From assembly GCF_000337815.1 (NCBI RefSeq), contig NZ_AOLN01000017.1, forward strand, positions 1 to 64,000: a DNA stretch of 64,000 nt, written 5' to 3'. The translations under genes and the position numbers were made by a program. How positions within the stretch are numbered: the first letter of the stretch is position 1; each line of letters opens with the position of its first letter. Under the pieces are notes generated by a model. That model was not told the origin of the DNA, ran no database searches, and worked only from the letters and a program-made list of their open reading frames with translations. Of this stretch, positions 1 through 8,777 are shown one piece after another. This DNA is from Haloferax mucosum ATCC BAA-1512. Lineage in GTDB: Archaea; Halobacteriota; Halobacteria; Halobacteriales; Haloferacaceae.

Positions 1-450
1 GGACGTCGTAGTGTAGTTAAGAAGACGGGCGCTGCAATTGCTGGATTGGGTCTATGCGCAACCGGCTCTGCAGCAGCCTCAAAATCAGATACCGAATCAG
101 CTTCTACTGATTTGGATGTAGGCCTGTTTGACAGCAAAAACCACTACGTTAAATTTGAGATTGAGAGTGGTGATGGGTCACCTGACTATGAAGTAAACAT
201 TCCAGATCCAGACCCAAGACTCGTTAGTATTGAAAATAAGTGGACTGACGCACCCTCTAATGACAAAGTTATTAGCCATGACACTTGGACAAAAATTAAA
301 GGCGGACTAGATGGTGCCGATAAACCATACAAGGACGAGATTGAATTCCATGCGAAGGAAGACCTTGATAAAGAAAAGAATTGGGAGATAGTTAGCGCAG
401 ACGCCGAGATTAGAGTTATCCTTGATGGAGAGGTAATTCAGCAAGGTTAA
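1..450 (+). CDS. Tat-exported hypothetical protein, 5' end outside window
   Basis: The reading frame is open from the first base, so the start codon lies upstream of the window. The first visible residues (GRRSVVKKTGAAIAGLGL) form the RR core and hydrophobic stretch of a twin-arginine signal, followed by Ala-rich SAAAS, where cleavage is likely. The rest, about 125 residues, is acidic with no cysteine-based lipobox and no domain I recognise. Base composition is clearly more AT-rich than most of the window and resembles the permease gene facing it. A TTG at 46 could be mistaken for the start, but it would remove the signal peptide. Confidence 0.8.
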   Translation, partial: GRRSVVKKTGAAIAGLGLCATGSAAASKSDTESASTDLDVGLFDSKNHYVKFEIESGDGSPDYEVNIPDPDPRLVSIENKWTDAPSNDKVISHDTWTKIKGGLDGADKPYKDEIEFHAKEDLDKEKNWEIVSADAEIRVILDGEVIQQG

Positions 451-459
451 ATTTAAAAG

Positions 460-480
460 TTCGACTTTTTTATTTTAATT
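460..480. terminator. T-rich convergent terminator region
   Basis: Between two convergent stop codons lies a short AT-only stretch (AAATTTAAAAG, then a run of six T and a TTTTAATT). Oligo-T tracts are typical archaeal termination signals, and this one could serve the plus-strand gene. The assignment rests on position and composition only. Confidence 0.5.
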
Positions 481-482
481 AT

Positions 483-2246
483 CTACAAATCAGATTTCTT
501 GAACCTTCGGTAGCCGAGGTATAGTGAGGAACCCGAAGTGAAGAGAAGAGCTGATATGCTGAATAAAAACAGTGGTACAGATAGTGTAGCAACACCGGGA
601 GTGGCATCTACTAAGATAAACAAGCCTTCTTTAATCGTCTGATATGCCAAGAACGGGTTCAGGTGGTCAATGAATTGTACTACCGAGGCTTCGTGCTGAA
701 TTTGACTAACAGTTGAACCCGAAACGCCGTCCCCGGATAAAGCGACAAGCAACGGTCGAACTCCCCAAGCCCACACTCCAAAGCTACTGCTGTAGAATAG
801 GTAAACCGCAAAACAACCCGCAATTGAACGGTACGATGTTGAAGTCACCGCCGAGATACCAATGGCAACTGTGGTCCAGAAGATCGTGAACGTGGTAATT
901 AGCCCGGCCCACATAAAGAACAGTACTGGGAACGCTCGACCAAATTGGAGGATTACAAGCGCCTCAATGAGACCGACGAGTGGAAGTAGTATAAGAAGAG
1001 CTCCAGCTATCCTTGAGAACACTTTCACGAAGACGAATTCACGGCGAATTACGGGCAAACCAAGCACGGTACGGTGTGTTTTCGATACTCGTTCACCAGC
1101 GATAGCACGGTGCCCAAGTGAGACCCCTATAATTAGACACGCTGAACTAAACATTCCCGGAAGCCATGTTAGAGTCCCAACCATTCCGAATCTGGGGTCT
1201 GGTGAAATGTTTCGTAAGAGGCTAGGAGAGATAATTGCCAAGGCTATCGCAATGCTACCGACAGTGACCCAACTCCGGAATGTCTGTTTGAGGTCTTGGT
1301 AGAACAGAACCCAGAATCGAGAGCCTGTCCAGTGTTCCAGTTGGGGCAACACAGTTGGAGCCGATGCAAATGCCGCGTAGATGTACCGTCGGAGACGAGT
1401 CTGTCCCGACATTAGTTCACCACAGAGTTCCTGACGACGGAAACGCCGATAACCCAACAACAGCGGGAGAGCCCCAAAACCGAGGAACACCACCGTTCCA
1501 AATAGGTTCAACACAAGGCTCCCGGAAGGCGTACCGGGTCCAACCGTGTGAACTGACCAGCGCATGGCTTCCCAGAACGCGACGATCGGATTGAACCGTT
1601 CAGTGATACGAAGCCAAAATGGAGCGGTAGCCAGCGTTTCATACGTGGGAGATGAGAGTGAGCCAGTGGCTAGGAGAGAAAAAACGGGCCGGACAACAAT
1701 CCCCCAAAGCCCGTGATTAGGGGAGAACAAGAAATAGGTTCCAAGCAGTAGTAAGAGGGTCCGGTAGCCGGACAGAGAGGCTGCTGAGTAACCGATTGCA
1801 ACTGCAGCCCACACAATGACATATAAAATCATCCATACGCCCATCGTCCAAAACGGAAGGAAATGCTGTTGTCCGAATTCCTGAACGAGAAGGTAGTTCT
1901 CGATAAGCAGCATCGTCCCAATGGCGATGACGATTATTGTTGTCCGTGAGACTGTTTTTCCAAGAATTAGATCACGTCGCGTGCTCGGCAGGCCGAGAAT
2001 GAATTGTATCGTTTGGGCTACTCGCTCGCCAGCGATAGCGTTGTAGCCAACCGCAGCTACGACGACTAACGATAATTTGCGAAGACTGTAAGGTACGAGA
2101 AATAGATATTCAATGAAGGGGCGCTGCTGTGTTGGCCCTGCAGTCGGCAAGTACATCAGTCCGAGCAGAATCACCGCACCCCAGACCAGTCGGTCTCGGA
2201 GCGCGTGACCGAAGTCGTGCCGTGCGAGCAAGAGAACCCGCTTCAT
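483..2246 (-). CDS. ABC-2 type permease, internally duplicated
   Basis: This is a membrane subunit of an export-type ABC system, with many hydrophobic helices over 587 residues. It is two homologous halves in tandem. AIAGERV, a GLP-x-x-RR/RRE stretch, a V-A-I-G helix and a terminal LGYRRF occur once in each half (about residues 67-290 and 380-587). Family members usually have one such half and dimerise, so this protein may form the whole channel alone. Its ATG overlaps the stop of the ATPase gene by 4 bases (ATGA), indicating coupled translation. It is visibly AT-richer than that ATPase. The substrate is unknown. Confidence 0.85.
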   Translation of the reverse strand: MKRVLLLARHDFGHALRDRLVWGAVILLGLMYLPTAGPTQQRPFIEYLFLVPYSLRKLSLVVVAAVGYNAIAGERVAQTIQFILGLPSTRRDLILGKTVSRTTIIVIAIGTMLLIENYLLVQEFGQQHFLPFWTMGVWMILYVIVWAAVAIGYSAASLSGYRTLLLLLGTYFLFSPNHGLWGIVVRPVFSLLATGSLSSPTYETLATAPFWLRITERFNPIVAFWEAMRWSVHTVGPGTPSGSLVLNLFGTVVFLGFGALPLLLGYRRFRRQELCGELMSGQTRLRRYIYAAFASAPTVLPQLEHWTGSRFWVLFYQDLKQTFRSWVTVGSIAIALAIISPSLLRNISPDPRFGMVGTLTWLPGMFSSACLIIGVSLGHRAIAGERVSKTHRTVLGLPVIRREFVFVKVFSRIAGALLILLPLVGLIEALVILQFGRAFPVLFFMWAGLITTFTIFWTTVAIGISAVTSTSYRSIAGCFAVYLFYSSSFGVWAWGVRPLLVALSGDGVSGSTVSQIQHEASVVQFIDHLNPFLAYQTIKEGLFILVDATPGVATLSVPLFLFSISALLFTSGSSLYLGYRRFKKSDL

Positions 2247-3157
2247 GCGCGCGGAACCTCGACCGCCGTCTCCATGAAGACCTGTTCTAACGACGGTTCA
2301 CCGGTCCTGACGTCGAGTATCGCCGCCTCGGTGTCGTCGAGGTGTGTGATAACGTCGGCTTTCGCGCTCGCGTCGGCGCAACCGACACGCAGGACGCCGT
2401 CACTCGTGGAGACCGCTTCGACGCCGTCGAAACACAGCAAGTCGTCCTGTATTCGGTCCGGAATCATATCGAGCGTGACCGATAGCTCGAACGGGACCTC
2501 CGGCGTCGTCCGGAGTGCTTCGACCGTATCGACCGCGACGAGGCGGCCGTCGTTCATGATACCGACGCGGTCGCAGATAGCCTCGACTTGGTCCATGATG
2601 TGACTCGAAAAGAAGACTGCCGCGCCGCGGTCACGCTCTTCTCGGATGATGTTGCGGAAGGTCTGTGCGCCGGTTGGGTCGAGACCGCCGAGGGGTTCAT
2701 CGAGAATTATGAGGTCTGGTTCGCCGACGAGCGCAATCGCCAAGCCGAGACGCTGACGCATGCCTTTCGAAAAGCCCCCGACCGCCCGGTCGGCGGCGTC
2801 GGCGATGCCGACTCGTTCGAGCAACACCTGCGGGTCGTCGTCCGCGCGCTTCATCGCGATTGCGAATTCGAGATGCTCGCGGGCGGTGTCGCGCTCGTAG
2901 AAGCCGGTCGCTTCCGAGAGCACGCCGAGGCGTTCACGGGCGGCCCGCGGGTCCTCCTGCGGGTCGATGCCGAAGATGGAGGCGCGCCCAGCTGTCGGCC
3001 GCACGAAGTCGAGAAGGATATTGATAGTCGTGGATTTTCCGGCACCGTTCGGGCCGAGAAAGCCGAACACTTCGCCTTGTTCGACGGTGAGACTGACATC
3101 CTCCACTGCACAGATATCGCCGTATCGTTTCGTGAGAGAGCGTAGTTCGATTGCCAC
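2243..3157 (-). CDS. ABC transporter ATP-binding protein
   Basis: Nucleotide-binding subunit of an ABC-2 exporter, 304 residues. Walker A is GPNGAGKST, the signature region is GGFSKGMRQRLGLA, Walker B is LIILDEPLGG, and the switch histidine lies in SSHIMD. A C-terminal regulatory extension of about 90 residues follows, as in CcmA/NatA-like proteins. I chose the GTG at 3157 (VAIELRSLTKRYG) because the family begins with this strand; 27 extra upstream codons are basic and unlike the protein. It is first in a two-gene operon with the duplicated permease. Codon use is typical GC-rich haloarchaeal, unlike the permease. Confidence 0.88.
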   Translation of the reverse strand: MAIELRSLTKRYGDICAVEDVSLTVEQGEVFGFLGPNGAGKSTTINILLDFVRPTAGRASIFGIDPQEDPRAARERLGVLSEATGFYERDTAREHLEFAIAMKRADDDPQVLLERVGIADAADRAVGGFSKGMRQRLGLAIALVGEPDLIILDEPLGGLDPTGAQTFRNIIREERDRGAAVFFSSHIMDQVEAICDRVGIMNDGRLVAVDTVEALRTTPEVPFELSVTLDMIPDRIQDDLLCFDGVEAVSTSDGVLRVGCADASAKADVITHLDDTEAAILDVRTGEPSLEQVFMETAVEVPRA

Positions 3158-3326
3158 TATAGGCACATATAGAAGTATTCGTATTAAAATGTTTATTGTT
3201 ATTTGACAGATTGTACGCCTGGACCAACCACAGTACATTTGTCAAAAGACGTGGTTCTACTCCCGAAAGAAAGAGAACCATCGACGATGGCCGAACGCTT
3301 TTGCTCTCCGGAGACCGCCCTCAACT

Positions 3327-4232
3327 ATGGCCATTGGCGATGTCGAAGCCGTTCCGAACAGTTCTGACGTTTACTACGTCGATACCGGCATGTACGAGGT
3401 CGAACACTACGGGTCCGTCTACCTCATCGACGCCGAAAAGCCAGCGCTCGTCGATACCGGCATCGCGGCCGACCGCGAACACGTGTTCGCACTGCTGGAC
3501 GAACACGGCGTCGACGACCTCGCGTACATTCTCCCGACACACGTCCACCTCGACCACGCGGGGGGTGCGGGCTATCTCGCTGAGCGCTACCCTGATGCGA
3601 CCGTGATGACCCACGAAATCGGCGCGCCGCATCTCGTGGACCCGTCGCGTCTCATCGAGGGGACGAAAGCCGCCGTCGAAGACCAGTGGCGCTTCTACGA
3701 CGAACCGCTTCCAATCGACGAATCGCGGGTGGAGTCTGTCACCGACGGCGACGAAATCGACCTCGGCGACCGGACGCTCACGGTACACCACGCACCCGGA
3801 CACGCGCCGCATCAGGTGATGTATCACGACGACGGCGACGACCTGCTTTTCACCGGCGACGCGATGGGCATCTGGGAACCGCGGTCGCGGACGCTCTTGC
3901 AGACCTCACCGCCGTCGCAGTTCAACTTGGAGAAGGCGCTAGACGACGTTCGAACCATCGAAGATATCGACCCCAAAACTATCTGCTTCGGGCACTTCGG
4001 GCCGAAGCCGTACACCGACGACCTCGCAGAGGAGTACAAACGCGTGCTCGTGGAGTGGGTCGAAGCGGTTCGGCAAAAGCGCGCGGAACTCGACGACGAG
4101 GCGGTCATCACGCACTTCGTCGAACACACCGAGATGGACGAGGTTTGGGGCGTCCGGAAGGCACAGGACGAAGAGCGACTGAACGTCCGCGGCGTGCTCG
4201 GCTACCTCGATTACATCGGCGACGACGAGTAG
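3327..4232 (+). CDS. MBL-fold metallo-hydrolase
   Basis: Metallo-beta-lactamase-fold hydrolase of 301 residues. The metal-binding motif is THVHLDH near residue 71-77, with further ligands in the HHAPGHAPH segment and the GD of FTGDAMG. It is of the glyoxalase-II/quorum-lactonase-like branch; the thioester or ester substrate cannot be read from sequence. It stands alone on the plus strand, divergent from the ABC operon. The ATG at 3327 follows CTCAACT without a strong Shine-Dalgarno, fitting leaderless translation. Confidence 0.85.
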   Translation: MAIGDVEAVPNSSDVYYVDTGMYEVEHYGSVYLIDAEKPALVDTGIAADREHVFALLDEHGVDDLAYILPTHVHLDHAGGAGYLAERYPDATVMTHEIGAPHLVDPSRLIEGTKAAVEDQWRFYDEPLPIDESRVESVTDGDEIDLGDRTLTVHHAPGHAPHQVMYHDDGDDLLFTGDAMGIWEPRSRTLLQTSPPSQFNLEKALDDVRTIEDIDPKTICFGHFGPKPYTDDLAEEYKRVLVEWVEAVRQKRAELDDEAVITHFVEHTEMDEVWGVRKAQDEERLNVRGVLGYLDYIGDDE

Positions 4233-4313
4233 ACCGCGACCGTCAACGCCGTTTGTCGTCCCCCTATCTACGGTTTCCCGCGATATGGTGGGCTTTCAAT
4301 TCTCCGAACGTAC

Positions 4314-4347
4314 ATAGTTTTAAATGTTGAATCATTACTAACAGAAC
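4314..4347 (+). promoter_or_regulatory. TATA box for acyl-CoA ligase gene
   Basis: AGTTTTAAATG centred near 4320 lies about 25-30 bases before the ATG at 4348, and the start codon has no Shine-Dalgarno. This is the usual haloarchaeal arrangement for a leaderless transcript. Confidence 0.55.
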
Positions 4348-6351
4348 ATGGACTGGCGGGACGCAGAAGCGACGTTCGACGACCCGGTTATCGGTCGGAC
4401 GACGCTTCCACGGATGTTCGAAGAGAGCGCGTCGCGGAACGCCTCACGAGTCGCACAGCAGTACAAAGGCGGCATCTACGAGCGCTCACTCGTCGACAAG
4501 GGCGTCGTACCGGCGGCCCCCGACGGCGCGTTCGGCGACGTCACCTACGAGAAGATGCGAGATATCGTTCGGAATCTCGCCGCCGGGTTCCGCGACCTCG
4601 GCGTCGAGGCGGGCGACCGAGTCGGTATTCTTTCCCACACTCGAATGGAGTGGGCACAGACCGATTTCGCCGTGCTCGGCGCTGGCGGTGCCGTCACGAC
4701 GGTCTACACGTCGTCGTCGGAACGACAGGTCAGATACCTCCTGTCCGATCCCGGCGCGAACGCCGTCGTCGTCGAAAATCAGGAACTCTTAGAGCGCGTG
4801 CTCGCCGTCGAAGACGACCTCGACTTGTCGTTCATCGTCGTTATCGACGAGTACGAAGGCGACGAAGACCGCGACGACATCCTGACGCTCGGCGAGGTTT
4901 ATCGCCGCGGAGAAGAGTGCTTCGACGAGTCCGAGTACGAATCGTGGTTGGACTCGCGCGACCCCGACGACCTCGCAAGCCTCATCTACACCTCGGGAAC
5001 GACGGGGCAACCGAAGGGCGTCCAACTCACGCACTGGAACTTCCGGTCGAACGTCAACGAGAGCTATCGACGGTTCGGCCCGCGCCCCGACAAAGGTGAC
5101 GTGCCCGCTATCAACCCCGACGCGGTGGCACTCTCGTTCCTCCCCTTGGCGCACGTCTTCGAGCGCATGGCCGGCCACTTCATGATGTTCGCCGCGGGCG
5201 CGACGGTCGCCTACGCGGAGAGTCCGGACACTCTCCGTGAGGACTTCCAACTCGTCCGGCCGACGACCGGGACGAGCGTTCCGCGCGTGTACGAGAAGCT
5301 CTACGATGCGATTCGGACGCAGGCGAGCGACTCGCCGGTAAAAAAGCGAATCTTCGAGTGGGCAGTCGGCGTCGGCCAAGCGTACCACACGACCGACTCT
5401 CCCGGCTACCTCCTGAGTGCGAAACACCGACTCGCCGACCGGCTCGTCTTCAACCAAGTCCGCGAAGCCCTCGGCGACAATCTCGAATTCTTCATCAGCG
5501 GCGGTGGAAGCCTCTCGGCGGAACTCTGCGCGCTCTATCACGCCATGGGTCTGCCGATTTTCGAGGGCTACGGACTCACCGAAACCTCGCCCGTCATCAC
5601 CGTCAACCCGCCCGAAGCACCGAAAATCGGGACCATCGGCTATCCGCTCCGAAACGTCGAAGTCAAACTCGACACGACCGTCGTCGGCGACCAGACCGGC
5701 GATGCCGGCGGCGACGTCGGCGAACTGCTCGTCCACGGGCCGAGCGTCACCGCCGGCTATTGGAACCGACCCGAAGAGACCGAGGCGGCGTTCGTCGAAG
5801 ACGATGACGGAACACGCTGGTTCCGAACCGGCGACGTGGTCGAACTCAGGCCGGACGGCTACGTCACGTTCCGCGAGCGCGCCAAGCAGATTCTCGTGCT
5901 CTCGACGGGGAAAAACGTCGCTCCCGGACCGATCGAAGACGCCTTCGCGTCGTCACCGGTGGTCGAACAGTGTATGGTGCTCGGCGACGGTCGAAAGTTC
6001 GTCTCAGCGCTCATCGTGCCGAGTTTCGATGGCCTGCACGCGTGGGCTGACGAGAAGGGAATAGACCTCCCCGATGACCCGAAGGCCATCTGCCGCGACG
6101 ACCGCGTGTACGAACGCATCGAAGCGGAAGTCGAGGCGGCAAACGAGAACTTCGAATCCTACGAGCGAATCAAGCAGTTCCGCATCGTCCCCGAGGAGTT
6201 CTCCGAGAACAACGACCTGATGACGCCGACGATGAAAAAGAAGCGGCGCAACATCCTCGACCGCTACGCCGACGAGGTCAATCTCATTTACGACGAATCG
6301 GACCACCGGACCGAAGAGCGACGCGGTGGTGGCAAAGCGGCCACGCAGTAG
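4348..6351 (+). CDS. Long-chain acyl-CoA synthetase, AMP-forming
   Basis: Member of the adenylate-forming superfamily, 667 residues. It should activate fatty acids with ATP and CoA, through acyl-AMP, in the cytoplasm. Motifs in order are the P-loop-like LIYTSGTTGQPKGV (about residue 213), YGLTETSP, the TGD of WFRTGDVVEL, and the KQILVLSTGKNVAPGP core motif. Length and the FACS-type GKNVAP motif match long-chain ligases of the AMP-binding FadD/YngI group better than acetyl-CoA synthetases. It is a single gene with its own TATA box. The thiolase 2.4 kb away could belong to the same fatty-acid pathway, but they are not in an operon. Confidence 0.9.
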   Translation: MDWRDAEATFDDPVIGRTTLPRMFEESASRNASRVAQQYKGGIYERSLVDKGVVPAAPDGAFGDVTYEKMRDIVRNLAAGFRDLGVEAGDRVGILSHTRMEWAQTDFAVLGAGGAVTTVYTSSSERQVRYLLSDPGANAVVVENQELLERVLAVEDDLDLSFIVVIDEYEGDEDRDDILTLGEVYRRGEECFDESEYESWLDSRDPDDLASLIYTSGTTGQPKGVQLTHWNFRSNVNESYRRFGPRPDKGDVPAINPDAVALSFLPLAHVFERMAGHFMMFAAGATVAYAESPDTLREDFQLVRPTTGTSVPRVYEKLYDAIRTQASDSPVKKRIFEWAVGVGQAYHTTDSPGYLLSAKHRLADRLVFNQVREALGDNLEFFISGGGSLSAELCALYHAMGLPIFEGYGLTETSPVITVNPPEAPKIGTIGYPLRNVEVKLDTTVVGDQTGDAGGDVGELLVHGPSVTAGYWNRPEETEAAFVEDDDGTRWFRTGDVVELRPDGYVTFRERAKQILVLSTGKNVAPGPIEDAFASSPVVEQCMVLGDGRKFVSALIVPSFDGLHAWADEKGIDLPDDPKAICRDDRVYERIEAEVEAANENFESYERIKQFRIVPEEFSENNDLMTPTMKKKRRNILDRYADEVNLIYDESDHRTEERRGGGKAATQ

Positions 6352-6464
6352 AATCGGAGAGAATAAACTTTTCGTGGAGAATGTAAGACAAACGTTCTCG
6401 CAAGTCGGCGGAAATACCGCCCGAGATGTATGCTTTTATCTTGCGTCGTCACATGAACCGAATC

Positions 6465-6480
6465 CATGGAGGCGATATAA
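6465..6480 (+). promoter_or_regulatory. Shine-Dalgarno deciding a GTG start
   Basis: GGAGG at 6468-6472 lies 8 bases before the GTG at 6481. An ATG at 6466 inside this motif is followed by an in-frame TAA after four codons, so the GTG is the only good start for the antiporter. Confidence 0.7.
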
Positions 6481-8388
6481 GTGGCCGCAGCAGGCGGGGG
6501 GAACCTCATCCCGCTCGTCGCCGCAATCATCGGCATCGGCGTGGTCTCGCAGGTGCTTTCGGACCGGTTTCGGGTCCCGAGCGTCGTGTTCCTCATCGCG
6601 TCGGGTATCTTACTCGGTCCGGAGGTGCTCGGCGTTATCTCTCCCGATTCGTTCGGGAACGCACTACAGGCGATCGTCGGTCTCTCAGTGGCTATTATCG
6701 TGTTCGAAGGGGCGTTTCACCTCCGAATCGACAAGCTTCGAGAGGCACCGTCCGCGACGTTCCGCCTCGTCACGCTCGGTGCGGTAATCGCGTTCGTCGG
6801 AACGGGTGTCGTCGTCCACTACGCGCTCGATGCGCCGTGGGCGGTTTCGTTCCTCGTCGGCGCGTTGCTCGTGGCGACCGGGCCAACGGTTATTGCCCCA
6901 ATTCTCGAAGTCGTCCCCGTCCGCGACCGGGTCGGGACGGCACTCGACACCGAAGGTATCGTCAACGACGTAACGGCCGCCATCGTCGCCGTCGTTATCT
7001 TCGAGGCCATCATCGAGGGCGTCAGCAGTCCCAACGCTCTCGTGACGCTGTTCGCCGAGCGGCTCGGTGTGGGCGTCATCATCGGCGGTATCGTCGCCGG
7101 AACGCTGTACTACGTGCTTCGGTACGTCGATCTCTCACCCGGGAACGCGCCGCAGAACGCCCGACTGCTAACGCTCGCAGGCGCACTCGTATCCTACGCG
7201 GCCGCAGACTTCGTCGCCACCGAAGCGGGTATCGCCGCCGTTGCGACCGCGGGTATCCTACTCGGAAACACCGACATTCCGTACGAAGAAGAGATTTCGG
7301 CGTTCAAAGGCGATATCACGCTTCTCGTCCTCTCGTTCGTCTTCATCGCCCTCGCGGCACTCCTGGAGTTCGAGAACCTCCTCACCCTCGGCACCGGCGG
7401 TCTGGTCGTCGTCGCCGCTGTCGCCCTCATCATCCGTCCGCTTCTCGTCTTCATCTCGGCGAGAGGCGACCGATTTACCAGAGAAGAAAAGCTCTTTATG
7501 AGCTTCGTCGGCCCGCGGGGTATCATTCCCGCGTCGGTTGCGACGCTGTTCGCCATCGAGTTCCGCGAGAGAGCCGCAGAAGCCGCCGCCGAAGGCGCGG
7601 TACAGCAGGCCGCGATGCTGAATCAGAGCGCTTCGGTTCTCGTCGGGACGGTCTTCCTCGTCATTCTCATGACCGTCGTCTTCGAAGCGGGCCTCGCTCG
7701 ACAGATTGCAGAATACCTCGACGTCATCCCAATGCGTGTACTCATCATCGGAGGCGGAAAAGTGGGCCGTGCGCTCGCCGAACGCCTCGCAGACCGTGGA
7801 GAGAACGTGGTCCTCATCGAACAGGACCAAGAAGTAGTCCAGACCGCCCGGAACAAGGGCTTTACCGTCCATCACGGCGATGGAACCGATACGGACGTCT
7901 TACGCTCGGCAGGGGCGGGTAACGCCAAGGTCGTGGTCGCCGCGACCGGTGACGACGACGTGAATCTGCTCGTCTCGCAACTGGCGAACTCGAAGTTCGA
8001 CCCCGAGAGCGTCCTCGCACGGGCGAACAACCCCGACAACGTCGAGGCGTTCGAAGAACTCGGTGTCCGGACGATTTCGTCCACCATGGCTACCGCACAG
8101 GCGATGGACAACTACATCGAACGTCCGTCGATGTCGAACTGGATGGGCGAAATCGGTCGCTCCGGCGACGTACAGGAGGTCGAAGTCACCGCCGAGGTAC
8201 TCATCGGCCGAACCATCCGCGAAGTCGGCCCGGAACTCCCGAACGGCTGTCTCATCACGCTCGTCTCTCGGAACGGTGATACGACCGTCCCGAACGCGGA
8301 GTTCACACTCCAAGAAGGAGACCGCATCACGATTATCGGCGAGCAGGACGCCGTCCGCAACGCCGAAACGTTCGTCCACCCGAACTAA
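6481..8388 (+). CDS. Cation:proton antiporter with TrkA-N/TrkA-C domains
   Basis: CPA1/CPA2-type Na+(K+)/H+ antiporter in the cytoplasmic membrane, 635 residues. About 12 hydrophobic segments fill residues 1-400. A Rossmann-type TrkA-N domain follows (VLIIGGGKVGRALAERLADR near residue 420), with acidic E and D residues ending its second strand, then a TrkA-C domain from about 550 (EVEVTAEVLIGRTIREVG). Such regulatory domains sense NAD(H) or nucleotides and gate K+/Na+ flux. The job fits salt and pH homeostasis in a salt-in halophile. It starts at GTG with a clear ribosome site. Confidence 0.88.
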   Translation: MAAAGGGNLIPLVAAIIGIGVVSQVLSDRFRVPSVVFLIASGILLGPEVLGVISPDSFGNALQAIVGLSVAIIVFEGAFHLRIDKLREAPSATFRLVTLGAVIAFVGTGVVVHYALDAPWAVSFLVGALLVATGPTVIAPILEVVPVRDRVGTALDTEGIVNDVTAAIVAVVIFEAIIEGVSSPNALVTLFAERLGVGVIIGGIVAGTLYYVLRYVDLSPGNAPQNARLLTLAGALVSYAAADFVATEAGIAAVATAGILLGNTDIPYEEEISAFKGDITLLVLSFVFIALAALLEFENLLTLGTGGLVVVAAVALIIRPLLVFISARGDRFTREEKLFMSFVGPRGIIPASVATLFAIEFRERAAEAAAEGAVQQAAMLNQSASVLVGTVFLVILMTVVFEAGLARQIAEYLDVIPMRVLIIGGGKVGRALAERLADRGENVVLIEQDQEVVQTARNKGFTVHHGDGTDTDVLRSAGAGNAKVVVAATGDDDVNLLVSQLANSKFDPESVLARANNPDNVEAFEELGVRTISSTMATAQAMDNYIERPSMSNWMGEIGRSGDVQEVEVTAEVLIGRTIREVGPELPNGCLITLVSRNGDTTVPNAEFTLQEGDRITIIGEQDAVRNAETFVHPN

Positions 8389-8392
8389 CGCA

Positions 8393-8584
8393 TCACCGCG
8401 TTTTCTTTTTAGACGCTCTTCGTGCCCACCGCACGAAGACGGCCCAGTAGCCGACAGTGATGGCGACGAGGACATACCAGAGGGGTGCGCCGAGGTCGAG
8501 ACTCGGGACGAGACCCGAAGACGCGACGCCGGCGGCCGCGGGCAACGCGAAAACCCCCGTCAGTACAGTCGTCGTGGGATTCAT
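8393..8584 (-). CDS. Small two-TM membrane protein
   Basis: 63 residues from MNPTTTVLTG, with two hydrophobic segments (LTGVFALPAAAGVASSG and WYVLVAITVGYWAVFV) and a basic C-terminal tail, RWARRASKKKTR. An in-frame ATG three codons upstream (8593) is an equally possible start. The much longer open frame to 8821 is basic and Arg/Ser-rich, so it is not coding. Its stop is 4 bases from the convergent antiporter stop. I do not recognise a named family. Confidence 0.65.
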   Translation of the reverse strand: MNPTTTVLTGVFALPAAAGVASSGLVPSLDLGAPLWYVLVAITVGYWAVFVRWARRASKKKTR

Positions 8585-8777
8585 CGTCAGCATAGTCTCT
8601 GGCTGTGAGGTATGAACGTGACGGAAGCACCATATACGTTCATGATGGATGACGTGACAGCGAGTACGGCAAGCGCGACGACGAAGAGAGCGGTCTCGCG
8701 GCTGACTGTGGCAGTCTCGGGGCAGTGAAACTGAAGGTTGGTCGAAATAAAACGAATCAGTAACTACGGCTCGGCGC

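Noticed and set aside
5350-5750. Long frames antisense to the acyl-CoA ligase
   Set aside because: Long antisense frames are common in GC-rich genes with RNY codon bias; these are shadows with Arg/Ser-rich content.
8641-8727. 28-codon frame MMDDVTASTASATTKRA upstream of the thiolase end
   Set aside because: Very short, no promoter or coupling to a neighbour.
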